DNA from: Sialis fuliginosa
Lineage: Eukaryota > Arthropoda > Insecta > Megaloptera > Sialidae
Assembly: GCA_961205875.1 (NCBI GenBank)
Contig: OY540822.1
Location: forward strand, 4,962,501-5,026,500
DNA: 64,000 nt
Direction: 5' to 3'
Shown: piece by piece, positions 10,986 through 22,493 of the stretch
How positions within the stretch are numbered: position 1 is the first letter of the stretch
How the letters are laid out: each line of letters opens with the position of its first letter
Translations under genes and position numbers: made by a program
The notes under the pieces: generated by a model
Seen by the model: the letters and a program-made list of their open reading frames with translations, nothing else
The model's database searches: none
What the model was told of the DNA's origin: nothing

Positions 10986-12021
10986 TTAAATTAAAATTAT
11001 ATTTATATTTACAAAATTTTATCTAGCTACCAGGCATTTAAAAAACAATAATGACAGAGTGAATAAATTTTATAAAATATGTACATAAATATTATTCAGT
11101 TTCTTATAGTAAATTAATACACCAAAAATACATTGTGACAAAGTGGAATTTCACCGTCATATTTATTAGTAATTACTAGAATTGATCCGCTTTATCCTGA
11201 ATCGTTGGGCGCAGTTTCGCCCGCGATCACCGACCAATACGCGATGCAGTAGGAAGGGATAAAATCGGATGTGGTTTAGCGAATTGAATAGACTTGTGTA
11301 GTTCACAAACGAACTAGTTCAAAAGAGCGCTCTCATATGAAAACTAGACGAACTAGTTCCTGTGCGCTCCGCTCTTTTAGTTCAATAGTTCCCGCTTCTC
11401 ATTATCTTTTAAATATGTTTTCAGATTTACAATTACATACCAATTCGTATTATTTAGATACATTGTATCGATCAAAATCACATATATTTGACATCTAGAA
11501 TATTTTTATACTGTAATAATGAGACGTAAAAAATATAGATTCATCATAAAATATGGATGGAATATTCTGGTACATTTAATATACTGTAACAATAAGACGT
11601 AAAAAATATAGATTCATTATAAAATAATTTGGAGCGCTAAAATAATAATAAATAACCTTTTATTTATTATTTAATAGGGAGGATATTTAAAAAAAAATAT
11701 AATAAATTGATTGTTTTATTTTAAATAACGGCATTACAAACATATACATATATATTTGAATAATTTTTCTCGATATCTAGATGGAACATAAACAAACTGT
11801 ATAATGAGACATAAAAAAATATGTAGATTCATCATAAAATAGTTTGAGACGCTAAAACAATGAATAACCATTGACATTAAAACATATATATTTTTTGATT
11901 GTTGTATTTTCAATAACGTTCGATTTGTTTTGAAATTTTGAGTAGGTCGTTTATTGTCAGTTTTTGTACTTCAGTTGTGTAGTGACCGAATTTGATTACC
12001 TAGTACATACAGTATTTAATT
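10986..12021. repeat. Non-coding with three diverged copies of a 60-80 bp repeat
   Basis: Blocks at 11516-11562, 11583-11662 and 11800-11872 share 'aataAgacgtaaaaaatatagattcatcataaaata' in slightly varied form, followed in two of them by 'gcgctaaaa' and 'aataacc'. They look like imperfect tandem or nested repeat units. At 11296-11390 'gaactagttc' occurs twice near 'gcgct..ctcttt' motifs and may mark another decayed element. No gene is seen. Confidence 0.55.
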
Positions 12022-12545
12022 TTGATTTTTTTGAAATATCGGCCAAAAGAATATATAGTACAATATGGAATCAAAAAGGCTAAATGTAAATATTGTGCAA
12101 CATTGATTAGTATCACTGGAGGTTCGCAAGGCAATCTTAGTCGACACATGAAAGTCAAGCATCCCTTGACTCCAATGATTTTAGAGCGACAACCACTACT
12201 GTCACCATCGAGCAAGTCTAATAAAGGTATTTCAGACAGCACTCCTTCTACGTCATCATCACAACCAACGATCGATCACACAGTTTGTTCGCAAACCTCC
12301 ACCAGCTCGAAAAGTCGAACAAATTGACAATCAAGTTGTAAAAATGATTGCCAAAGGACATCACGCATTAAGAATTGTCGAAGAACCGGAGTTTAGAAAA
12401 TTGATCGAAGCTGTATCTCATTGCCCGAATTACCAACTTCCCTCTAGAAAGACGTTGTCTAACAATTTATTACCTAATTTATATAACAACCTGTTGTCTG
12501 AAATTAAAGACAAAGTGCATGCTGCACCAGCATTGTGCCTCACAA
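12022..12545 (+). pseudogene. hAT transposase 5' fragment with BED finger (copy 1)
   Basis: The first frame (12022-12327) contains a BED finger (CKYCATL, then LSRHMKVKH) followed by a Ser/Thr-rich linker. A frame change near 12330 leads to MIAKGHHALRIVEEPEFRKL and NYQLPSRKTLSNNLLPNLY, the conserved hAT region before the catalytic core. Similarity ends abruptly at about 12546, after ALCLTT. Positions 12277-12545 are almost identical to 16219-16487, where the gene continues into the catalytic core. The two loci are partial copies of one element, and a 3.7-kb block of retroelement remnants lies between them. Confidence 0.85.
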
Positions 12546-12889
12546 CTAAAGTGACCAGAATTCTAAAACCCTGATGCGGGACACCTCCCCCCCCCCCCCC
12601 CACATACACATACGAAAAAAATATTTGTGAAAAAAATTATTTTTTATAAAAATTTAAATAATACAAGTTTTTTTAATTTTGATAAAATTTTACAGTTGGA
12701 CAGCCTACTTGTTCAAATAAAATCTAAAGACCTTTTTTTTAGTCTTCAAATTAAATTTCAATTCTTAATTATTGTGTAAGTAAAGAAGATACGAAAAAAA
12801 AGGTCTTCAATTTAAGATCAGCATTTTTTTCCCCGATCTAAATAAAATTTTATAAAACGCACAATCATGATTATAAATGTCTAATCCGG
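12546..12889. other. Non-coding; C15 tract and 'ggtctt' A-tract motifs
   Basis: A run of 15 C occurs at 12587-12601. Two copies of the motif A-tract + GGTCTT(C/T)A occur here, one inverted at 12728-12748 and one direct at 12793-12810. The same motif occurs inside MITEs at 4806, 36790, 43436 and 43485. I see no gene, and this may be a decayed member of those MITEs. Confidence 0.45.
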
Positions 12890-12899
12890 GACGATTTCA

Positions 12900-13602
12900 A
12901 AACTTTCAAAATTCTGCTACGTCCTAAAAACACTTCAAAATATAGTAAAAGAAGAAACTTTACTTGTTGTATATCACGCATACATTGAAAGCAGTCTTAG
13001 ATATGGTTTGATCTTCTGGGGAAATTCTGTTAACTGTATAAATTTATTTAAAATTCAAAAGCATTGCATTCGCATCATTGCTAATGTAGGTATGAGAGAG
13101 AGTTGTATTGAACTCTTTAAAAAATTAAATATACTCACACTTACAGATCTGTATATCTACGAATGTGCAGTATTTTTAAAACAAAATAGTAATATTGCCA
13201 ATATGTTTATAAATAATCATGATTATGACACACGACATAAAAACAAATTAAAACAAAATGCAACAAATTTAACGGTAATACAAAAAAACATTAACTATCT
13301 TATCAAAATATATAATCACATTCCTTCAGAAATAAAAATATTACCCCTAAAAAAATTCAAAATAAAGCTGAAAGCTAAATTAGTTGTCGAGTGTCACTAC
13401 ACGATAGACGAATTTTTTTCTAATAATAATTAATTTATACTGTAAAATTTATTACACTTCTACACTAAATAATGTTCTTATTATTTTCTTGTTGTTTGTT
13501 TTCAAATTGAATTATATATTTTTTTTTCTTGTGACTGTTTCTATGTACTTTTTTGTATATTCTATGGAAATAAAAATTCTATTCTATTCTATTCTATTCT
13601 AT
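12900..13602 (+). pseudogene. Jockey/CR1-like LINE 3' end with (ATTCT)n tail
   Basis: The open frame from about 12909 to 13433 encodes YIESSLRYGLIFWGNS, then KIQKHCIRIIANVGMRESC, FKKLNILTLTDLYIYECA, and a C-terminal HDYDTRHKNK. This is the conserved carboxyl end of insect non-LTR reverse-transcriptase proteins downstream of the catalytic YADD region. The catalytic domain itself is absent (5' truncation, usual for LINE insertions). The copy ends after an AATAAA-like A-rich stretch in a TTCTA microsatellite (13573-13602), the type of simple-repeat tail left by some non-LTR elements. A second relative lies at 58151-58612 on the minus strand. Confidence 0.85.
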
Positions 13603-13869
13603 GAGGTCGTTAAGGAATATTTACAAACGAGAAAGGAGAAAGCTAATGGATACTACGATCGAAAAATAAACGACAAGGAATTCAAGGTTGGCGATAAAGT
13701 CCTGTTGTTTGATCAGACAGTCAGAAGGGGCCGATCAAAGAAATTATCGAGTCAGTGGGTGGGCCCATACGTGATCATATCCAAATCCTCTCCTGTCAAT
13801 TTCACGTTGAAAGGAAATCGCCGTGTCATAAAAGCACACGCGAACAGACTGAAACATTTTGTAAACTAA
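13603..13869 (+). pseudogene. Gypsy/errantivirus integrase C-terminus
   Basis: The frame reads KVGDKVLLFDQTVRRGRSKK, then LSSQWVGPYVI and RVIKAHANRLKHFV, and stops at 13867-13869. This is the C-terminal DNA-binding (SH3-like) part of gypsy-type integrases that precedes env in errantiviruses. It starts directly after the LINE tail microsatellite, so the upstream pol region was lost or displaced. The env remnant follows about 25 nt later, which is the normal gene order. Confidence 0.85.
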
Positions 13870-13893
13870 GTTTTAATTGTTTCAGATATCAAG

Positions 13894-15710
13894 ATGCTGT
13901 ACATATTTTGGGCATTTCTATTTTTACATTATGGCAAGGCCACGGATTGCCACGGAAGAAGTATATAAGTTAAAATACTATAACAACACGCCGGGAATAC
14001 ATTTCGAAGAAATAGCAAAAATCAAATTCTATAACGACGAATGGAAAATAATAACGTATATAAATATTACACACTATGAAGAAAAATTCACTCAAATAAC
14101 AAGATACCACAACAGTACTCTCAATGTATGTACAGATGTGTCGACGCAGCACATAGCGAGATGTTCGCGGTATGTGAATTTGATACCGCAGATGTTTATC
14201 GATCAAAGAGAGCTCTCGCAGGTTTTGTGGGAAAGACAGTGAAATATTTATTTGGGACTATGGACGAAGACGACGCCGAATTCTACAATACAAAAATTAA
14301 TGAGTTAGCAACGGAAAGTACAACAATGAAAACACTGATGGAACACCAAATTTCAATAGTCAAGTCAACCGTACACGCAGTAAATAATACTTTAGGCGAC
14401 ATTCAATACAACGAAGAGTTATTAAACGACAAACTGGATAGGGTGTTAACATAAATAAATGAGACAAATGGACAAATACTCTATATGTATAACTATGTTA
14501 AAGACGCCGACGTAGAAGAACACATCGCCACTTTGTCAGCAGTCATACAACAATTCCAACTTGAAATCCATGGAATCATAAACGCACTATTGAACGCTCA
14601 AAAGGGAATTCTTCACCCATTCATCATAACTCCAGTCACACTTCTACGAGAATTGCGAAGGATCCTGCCGAAATTGCCTCAAGGACTACAACCACCAATC
14701 GAGCTGGATGTAAATAACGCCCACGAGCTATTGAAACTTTCCACAGTAAACGCATTTTATTTAGATAATAAATTAACTGTTGTAATTCTATTACCGTTAC
14801 TAGAATTAGGTGCATTCGATTTGTATAAACTTACGCCGTTACCAGTTAAAATTTGCAAACTAAGATACGTTTTCATTTTCCCTTCTTCAGATTATCTAGC
14901 TATAGATGAAATCAAATAGCATTATGTAAAATTAACTAACGAATATTTATGTTCATGTTTCAGAAAAAGTAATGGTGACTACGTCTGTCAGCAAAAACAG
15001 CCGATATTATCCTCTCACCTGAGGGACGATTGTGAAGTAAAGCTAACACTTGAATTTTTACGGTTCCCGAAACGGAAAGCATACAAATTATATGTAAGAA
15101 TATTTCTATTTCTAAGGGAAATTTTAAAATTTCAGTTAATGTTATGGGAACTGGGAGTTTGTCTTTAGCGTCTTATTGTAAAGCGTATACTAAATCAGCA
15201 ACTTTAATCCCTCATAGCATTTACACATGAGAAATAATTGAGTTTATTCCACCCTTTAAACTAGATTTGGATATCGTAATTACTTCTTTGTCTAAAAATT
15301 TAAGTTATCTGTCTGAAAATAATCATGAGATACGCCCTTTAAAAAAATTTACGTCACATATTAACGAGCTGAACAGCGCTAGTTACAAAGCTTCGGAATT
15401 AACAGAACTAATAAGCAACGCGTACACAAATAAACAGGGTGACAGGCTTAGTCAGCATTTCTTTACCACGGTTGGAATTTGTGTAGTATTAATTATTGTT
15501 GTAATAATAATTTTTTTGACAAGAAAATATGCAAAGGTTTTTCAGAAATTCTTTCGAAGGAACTCAAGGACCAACGCCGATACCAAGGATATGGAGATGG
15601 ACGGTCGGGACTATGCTACGTGCGACGAAACAATCCGCACCAATACAACTAAATCCCTGCCAAGTTTTGGAGGCTTAGGAACCAGTTCAACATCGGTCGC
15701 AAATCCATGA
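13894..15710 (+). pseudogene. Errantivirus-like envelope (F-like) gene remnant
   Basis: The order of parts matches insect errantivirus env. A short hydrophobic leader begins at 13894 and is stopped after about 24 codons. An ectodomain piece follows in another frame (13970-14140). A basic furin-type cleavage motif RSKR lies at 14200-14211, followed by a hydrophobic glycine-containing stretch. Helical heptad-like regions lie at 14250-14620. A transmembrane segment (about 15468-15518) and a charged cytoplasmic tail end at 15708-15710. At least four frame interruptions break it (near 13966, 14190, 14454 and 14917-15266), so no functional envelope protein is expected. F-type fusion function is family knowledge only. 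It is followed by a polypurine tract and LTR. Confidence 0.8.
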
Positions 15711-15869
15711 AGCCTTGCATATTTATCTAAATAATTACATTTTATTATATTATTTTTGTATATGTTACAGATATTATGACGACCTGGAGAACTGATTTGT
15801 CTTAATCGCCTTACCTCACTTAAATCAATTTTCGTTTTTTTTGCATCATTGGGGACAATGACAAATTTA

Positions 15870-16218
15870 AGGGGGGAGGTATGTTGTGAACCGCGTGCGC
15901 TGTATAGCCACGCGCTTGGATTATTGGCAAGTCATTTCCACAATGACAATTTGTTTCCCAAGCGCGTGTAAAAACGAATACTTTGCATAAATGTCGGCTA
16001 TATAACGGTGCAGCGAAAATATGACAAATCAGTGATCTTGGAAGGAATTATTGATCGACGACTGTATATTTTAATTAAATAAAGTAAGGGTATTTAAAAT
16101 TAAATTTGTTATATCTATTTTGCACCTTTTCTATATCATCAAGCTCCCTGGCCAACGTAGACACCATAACTCACACCAGAGTATTAAGTTGTTGATTTTA
16201 GGCAACTAGGTCGCAACA
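15870..16218 (+). repeat. Polypurine tract and 3' LTR of the env-bearing element
   Basis: The polypurine tract AAGGGGGGAGG (15869-15879) directly precedes an LTR that begins TGTTG (15882) and ends CAACA (16218), a 5-bp inverted end pair. The LTR is 337 bp. A TATATAA-like promoter (about 15999) and AATAAA (about 16079) lie in it in the expected order. The sequence right after the LTR is hAT transposase DNA (16219 on). No 5' LTR copy was found in the window. Confidence 0.85.
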
Positions 16219-16880
16219 CACACAGTTTGTTCGTAAACCTCCACCAGCTCGAAAAGTCGAACAAATTGACAATCAAGTTGTAAAAATGATTGCCAAAGGA
16301 CATCACGCATTAAGAATTGTCGAAGAACCGGAGTTTAGAAAATTGATCGAAGCTGTATCTCATTGCCCGAATTACCAACTTCCCTCTAGAAAGACGTTGT
16401 CTAACAATTTATTACCTAATTTATATAACAACCTGTTGTCTGAAACTAAAGACAAAGTGCATGCTGCACCAGCATTGTGCCTCACAACAGATGGTTGGAC
16501 CTCTCGCAATAACGAAAGTTATTTAGCAGTAACAGCGCACTTTATTGATGCTTCCACTAAGCTGTGCTCTACCTTAATTACCGGTAAAGAATACAGCGAC
16601 AGACATACCAGTGAAAATTTATGCAATTTTTTTTAAAGAAATTATGGTCGAGTGGCAAATTTCACATAAAATAGCTGCTGTTGTTAGTGATAATACTCCC
16701 AATATAATCACAGCTGTTAAATTAGGTGAGTGGCGATCTGTGGGATGTTTTGCTCATTTACTTAATCTAGTTGTGCAAAAAGCTACGAAAGAGATACCGG
16801 ATACTCTTTTGAAAGTTAAATCCATTGTCGAATACTTCCATAGAAGTGCACAAGGGTTAAAAAAGGTAGAAAATATTGCA
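16219..16880 (+). pseudogene. hAT transposase fragment (copy 2) with catalytic core part
   Basis: From 16219 the DNA is nearly identical to 12277-12545 and then continues into the catalytic region: TTDGWTSRNNESYLAV (about 16487) and, after a one-base-type frame change near 16630, SDNTPNIITAVKL and VGCFAHLLNLVVQKAT (about 16740). It ends near 16870 after KSIVEYFHRSAQGLKK. There it fuses to gypsy gag sequence. Missing are the BED finger (left) and the C-terminal dimerisation block (right). Confidence 0.85.
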
Positions 16881-17290
16881 GCAATGTATGGGTGGTCGGA
16901 TAGGATCAAATTACTGCAAGTGGTGCCAAAACTGAAGGGTTCAGCAAGGTTATGGTTTGACGGATTGCAAGGGCGAGATTTAAACTGGGATGAGTTTAAA
17001 AGAGATATATTAAAGAGTTTTCCGTCTACTACAGATGAGTCAGAAATTCACTTTGAGTTGTTGAGGTGAAAGAAAAGACCAACGGAAGGATATGATGATT
17101 TCTTTTACGAAATGGTAGCAATCGCGAGAAAAGTCGACATGAGTGAAAAAGCGATTATGAAGTACATAATCGGTGGACTAGATGATGCAGACATGGTAAG
17201 AATTTTGTCGTTGAGCAGATTTGGAGATTTACAAGAGCTGCTGACACAAATCAAGACATATGAAGTACAAGGAGACATCCATAATAGACT
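16881..17290 (+). pseudogene. Gypsy-type gag fragment
   Basis: After the hAT junction the frame reads AAMYGWSDRIKLLQVVPKL, GSARLWFDGL and DWNWDEF-like LNWDEFKRDILKSF. This is a clear retrotransposon gag capsid pattern. A stop at 17067-17069 interrupts it. The next codons continue in frame with KKRPTEGYDDFFYEM and MSEKAIMKYIIGGLDD, the next gag block, so a single nonsense change broke the gene. It differs from the gag at 8126 and represents another element. Confidence 0.8.
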
Positions 17291-17640
17291 TAAAATTGCT
17301 TATCAATCCTCTCATCCATCTCCAGGGTACGTTGTTCCTGCTGGTTGGGTTGAAATTTTTAATGATAATTCTTGCGAGGATTACTTCTTCGGATTCCACC
17401 ATAAGTATCTTGGCATTGGTCTTGATAAAGAAGCTGATGCCAAAATTCTCGCAAGTCGAGACTTAATTCTTAGTTCAATATTTGCTCATGCTCGGATACC
17501 CACTGGTGTGGGGGAACATGTTTATCCAGCCGCTTTTATAATAGATATCTTCTGCGATATCGGGGGTTGGAAGTCTAAAGAACATACTCCTGAACATTTA
17601 TATGTCATTCTAAAGAAAAGTGGATACAGATTTAAAGTGG
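17291..17640 (+). other. Unrecognised open segment fused behind gag
   Basis: The open frame of the gag remnant (17112-17687) runs on without a stop for about 115 codons of sequence that I do not recognise. It includes YVVPAGWVEIF, CEDYFFGFHHKYLG and GEHVYPAAFIIDIFCDIGGW. It does not look like gag, protease, RT or integrase. Composition is ordinary and aromatic residues and cysteines are frequent, as in a folded domain. It ends where gypsy integrase sequence begins in another frame. It could be a captured host exon or a fast-evolving retroelement region. I assign no function. Confidence 0.4.
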
Positions 17641-18003
17641 TTAGTACCAAGAGCTGTAAGATGGAAAGTAGTTCAACAACAACATGATGAAGTCGGACAT
17701 TTTGGGGTAGAGAAAACTATAGAAAGGATTCAAAGACAATTTTGGTTCCCAAAGATGCGTCGTTTCATAAAGAGTTACATTGATGCATGTGTGGAGTGTG
17801 CTTACTATAAAATTCGAGGAGGAAAGAAGGAAGAAGAATTATACCCGATAGAAAAAGGAGGAAAACAGAGCAGCGAGAGGATTGAGGACAATCTCGAGTC
17901 AGGAAGGCCGAACTGTAAGGGTAAAAATGCTATTGAACAGGAACGGGTGAGAGAGGGTAAGCTAAGACAGTGGAGAGTGGGAGAATGTGAGGAGATAGGC
18001 TAA
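17620..18003 (+). pseudogene. Gypsy integrase zinc-binding domain fragment
   Basis: The frame reads VVQQQHDEVGHFGVEKTIE, then RQFWFPKMRRFIKSYI and DACVECAYYK, the complete H-x3-H / C-x2-C zinc-binding domain of gypsy integrases. After CVECAYYK the frame becomes charged and low in complexity (about 17830-18003) and no catalytic core follows. The region 18004-18170 has an AATAAA-like site (18139) and AT-rich sequence and may be LTR-derived. Confidence 0.75.
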
Positions 18004-18213
18004 CGAAACCGAGTCGAAGTACAGTCGTTGTAGACAGAAGAGTAGTTGTTAAATATAATAGTTGATAAATGTTAAATAAGTTAAATAATAGTTAATATTG
18101 TTTGCTGTAAATTGAAAATGAATATACCTAATCTTTAATAAATTACTTTAAAATCACGTGTTCTTTAATATTAAACGCTCGACAAGTAAAGACGATTACA
18201 TATATATATATAT
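18004..18213. other. AT-rich spacer, possible LTR-derived
   Basis: There is no gene. 'gttaaataatagtt' type repeats lie at 18045-18100 and a (TA)n stretch at 18199-18214 borders the next element. The TA repeat is probably the target of the fold-back insertion that follows. Confidence 0.35.
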
Positions 18214-19786
18214 TAGGGTGTGCCAAAAAAAGACGATATTTTTTTTTTTCTTTTTCCGCTCAAAATATCGTCGAAGATGTCGAAACAAAAGACCTGTCCA
18301 AAGGAGAGTTCTTAATTTTAATTTTAAGAGGTCCTCCATCGATTTTGAAGTTTTTCCCATTTAAATAACACGGGAAAAATTTTTTTTTTTCATTTTTACT
18401 TTCGCAACGTCTGAAGATTTTATTTTTTCGTAAAATAAACTATCAGACCTTATTGGGGATTAAATTTTGAACAAAAAATTTCATTGGGTCATATTGCTAC
18501 CATCGAAGCCTGACTTTTTATAAAGCTTTACAGTATCAATTTTCCCCAAATTTCGTGTTTTTTGTAATTTTTAGCTAAACTATCCAAGATAGAACAAAAA
18601 GTCAAATGACAATTTTGTAGTCCGTTTGATGCACTACAAAAAACATTTAGATAAATTTTTTGTATCATTAATATTTTCAAAGTTACAGACCAACAAAATC
18701 CTATTTTTCTAATTTTTAGCTTTGTTCAAGTGAACCATCGATAAAAATACAAAAAATTTAATTCTTATTTTTTGGTACATCAAATTTGCTACAAAATTGT
18801 ATAAGAAAGATTCGTTGTCTCCGCAATAGCGTAGAGTAACAAACCTGATAAGTCATATTTTCATAATTTTTAATCTATATTTTCTAAATTATTGACGATA
18901 GATGACAAATTTCAATTAAAAATTTAAAGTATATTTAATTCTCTAAAAAGTTAGCCTAGAATAATTTTTTACGATATAACTTGCTTAATAAGTCCACAAA
19001 TATTATTGTTATTTATTTCGTTTTTGGTCTATTGAGGTTATTTAACCAATCCTCAAGACAACCCTGATTATGTAAACAAATTGAACATGAATTGACATAT
19101 TCCACTCCCACATATTATTTAAAACAACAAAATTGAATGATTAACAAGTATTCGATATAATCAAACATCAAATTCTTTCTAGGACTTCGTAATCCTTTTC
19201 TGTTTCAAACGATCTTCTATTTTTCAAACTTAAAAACATGCTAAATTCTGTATTGAGTTAGAAAAGCGTTTTAATGTTCCAATAATAAAATTTTTGAAGG
19301 CTATTAATCATAATCTACAGCAGAAAGTTTTAGGGATAGTCTGCAGGATTAACTGAATTTTCGGATGAATGGTTAAGAATTAAATACACAGTATAAAAAA
19401 CTAATTCGAGGAGCAACTAGTTTCAACAGAATGCATAAGAATAAGAAAAGGTATTTTTGAAAAATTGGATTTTGTTGGTCTGTAACTTTGAAAATATCAA
19501 TGATACAAAAAATTTATCTAAATGTTTTTTGTAGTGCATCAAACGGACTACATTGTTCTATCTTGGATAGTTTAGCTAAAAATTACAAAAAACACGAAAT
19601 TTGGGGAAAATTGATACTGTAAAGCTTTATAAAAAGTCAGGCTTCGATGGTAGCAATATGACCCAATGAAATTTTTTGTTCAAAATTTAATCCCCAATAA
19701 GGTCTGATAGTTTATTTTACGAAAAAATAAAATCTTCAGACGTTGCGAAAGTAAAAATGAAAAAATGAAAATTTGGCACACCCTAA
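18214..19786. mobile_element. 1.57-kb fold-back element, TIR start AGGGTGTGCCAAA
   Basis: Left end TTAGGGTGTGCCAAA (18214) and right end TTTGGCACACCCTAA (to 19786) sit between TA repeats, suggesting a TA target as in Tc1/mariner. The inverted repeat is long: 18372-18713 pairs with 19466-19770 almost base for base (for example 'gtctgaagattttatttt' against its complement near 19735). The left arm has about 140 extra bases (18230-18370) with no partner on the right. The open frame at 18158-18364 crosses the element end and is not a gene. No transposase is present. Confidence 0.88.
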
Positions 19787-19955
19787 TATATATATATATA
19801 TATATATATCTTTTTCTAATAAGAATGAAATACACTACTGTTTAAAAAAAGGACAAGTATATCCTAAACCTATTTCTATCTCTTTCTTTTGACACGGCTG
19901 TTTTCAAGTCAGATGCGCAGTCCATGTCTATGGTCCCACCTCACTTCGAAGTATC
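19787..19955 (-). other. 3' flank of the decayed zinc-finger gene
   Basis: This stretch precedes the Harbinger TSD and, if the Harbinger element is removed, lies directly downstream of the minus-strand zinc-finger pseudogene stop codon. No features are seen beyond T-rich tracts. Confidence 0.4.
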
Positions 19956-20189
19956 TATAGGTTTGTTTTTTTTAGCTGAACTGGTTGTACTAGTTCAGCA
20001 AGTGTACACTGAAACGTTCTTTTTAGGGGAAGTGACATCAGATGCTACTGTTTTTTTAGCAGTACAGAACTGATCAGTGCAACAGTTCACTGTACTGCCT
20101 ACTCTAGGTTTTTAGGTAGTGCAGCGGTGTAGTTCAATGACGTACATAAAACAAACAAAATAAATTTTATCAGAAAAATTTATACGAAT

Positions 20190-21947
20190 ATGGAAAACTC
20201 ACAATCAGATAATATCGAAATCGGAAATATTTCAAGAGATGTAGCAGGAAATATTTTAGTTAAGGATGGATTCGTTACGTGTATCTCTGAAGGTATTAAA
20301 TCTATAACCAAATGAATAAGTATTAAACTTACGTGTTTTTTTATGTTTAATATTCGTAGGTGGTTTGTTTTCAAATTAAATATCAAGACATTGATTTCAA
20401 TTACGAAACTCTCCAGTGTAAAGTTGGAGAGAAATATATATTTGTAAAATTACAAAACGAAATAAATGAAGAAAATCATTCTATCTACTTTAAATTTAAA
20501 TAAAACATTTATTTGGACAGATGTTGGAACTAAATTATTTTTAGAGTTGTATAAAGAAAAAAGAGAACTACTTATGAATAGAAAAATAAAGACAAGAAAA
20601 GATTTATGGCAAGTAATTTGTGAAAATTTGAAATCTCAAGAATTTGATCTCTCCATTTTGCAAGTTGAAAATAAATGGAAGTCACTGGAGAGATCATATA
20701 AAAATATGATTTTAAACAATAAACAGACAGGCAGAGGACGTGCAACATGTCCTTATGAGACGTAAATATGAATTTATATTTAGATTTGTACATTAGTATA
20801 TATTAAAATATAAATTTTTTAGACACTGATGAAGACTAACAATGGTCGAAACGTCTGAAATATAATATTTTAAAGAAATATGTTTATATTTTTTTAAATA
20901 AACCAATGACCAAACCTCTAAAAAATAAATACTTTTAATTAAAATATAAATATAACAAATATAAAATATATTAATAAGATATAATAATATTTACTTATTT
21001 TTATTTCACAGAGAATTAACAGAATTACTTGCTCATAAACACACATTCAACCATTAGCAGTGTCAGGAAAAGAGGGCACTGTAAAAAGAACTGCAAGAGA
21101 AAAAGAGTAAGTTTGATGGAAAAAACTTAATTTTTTCATATAAAAAATAGTATGAAGTTAATAATTACATAAAATTTAACATAATATAAGCAGTAAAAGC
21201 TTAATTTCTTAAATAATAATTCTTTTATAATTTAATCACATGAGAGAACACTATATTTATCTTAGAAAATTTGTACAGACAGAACGATCAAAATGAAACA
21301 TTGCTACAAGAAAATAACTATGATGAAGCAACCACATCAAGATTACAAGATCAACACCTTGAAGATATATCTACACAAAGCACTGTAAATTACAATCTCG
21401 GACAAATATATAGGTCTTCAATAATACGTTTCCTTTTTAGCTGAGATATTTTACTAGGTATATTGTATTTACATATTATTATTTTTTTATTTTGAAAAGA
21501 AATAGTAATTCGATCCATTGAGTGTGATATTATTGCATTTAATGTGATTGAGTTACAGTTTTCTCAAAACCAAAAAAACATGATACCAAAATATGTACAT
21601 ATGATATATTCGAACCGAGATATATTAGAAAATAGAAAGTATTATTGGAGTCTATCATAATTTTATATCAGTATGATTAAAAAAACATACACATTTTACA
21701 GCTTCCAAAGAAACGAAAACAAGTAGGCAAGTGTCAAAAAACTTTGGATAGACTTACGGAGACTATTTCAGTTGAAAGAAATGAAAAAGTAAATATACAA
21801 AAAGAAATGTTGAATGAATATAAACAAATAAGAAGAAATTATAAAGAGATTACAAACACGATTAAAGAGCAATTAATAACTGCAAACGATTTAAGGCGAG
21901 AATTAAATGAATTGCTGCGAGAACTTATTTCAAGAAAGACTGAATAA
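20190..21947 (+). pseudogene. Harbinger Myb/SANT-like DNA-binding protein (ORF1)
   Basis: A candidate first exon begins ATG at 20190 (MENSQSDNIEIGN) and reaches a GT donor near 20293; an AG acceptor lies at 20358. The next frame (20360-20510) and the trihelix frame (20466-20765) are out of register, so either splicing or a frameshift joins them. The central part, FIWTDVGTKLFLELYKEKRE through ENKWKSLERSYKNM, is a Myb/SANT-like (trihelix/MADF-type) domain with the conserved tryptophans. A distal piece (21744-21947) is a charged coiled coil (VERNEKVNIQKEMLNEYKQ) typical of the C terminus of this partner protein, which helps bring the transposase to the terminal repeats. Exons between about 21010 and 21740 are poorly resolved. 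I am unsure whether it is intact. Confidence 0.65.
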
Positions 21948-22493
21948 GATATTATTTAAATAGTATGCACAGCAATATTTATTTGTGTATTTTTCAGTTA
22001 TATAATTTACAAATTGTTTCATTAATTAATAATGTAATATATCTTTTAATTTTATTACAAATTGCCTTATTACTCTGATTGCTGTTAACTACTTATTTAT
22101 TCATCAGATATTCTATGACATATTTCATTACGAATATGTATTCCATTGTATTGTTCCATTTGTATATGTATTTCCTGAACATGATCCAACGCTGCCATGT
22201 CAGGATATTCATTATTTATAGGTGGTTCAAAATATTGCATATCTTCCGTATTTGCCATGTTGTGAAATACACAACATGCATGTATCACACGTACCATTCT
22301 GACAATATCTCTTAATTTTAGACGATACAAATCCATTTTCTATTATAACACGGCAAGAACTTAATTTTCTATTAAAATTTCGTTGTGCCCGTGTTAAATG
22401 GCCATTATCTCTATAAGGTACCATTAAGTGTGTCAAACAAGGATATGCACTATTTCCTAACAAATAATGATTATTTAAAAAATAAATAAATTA

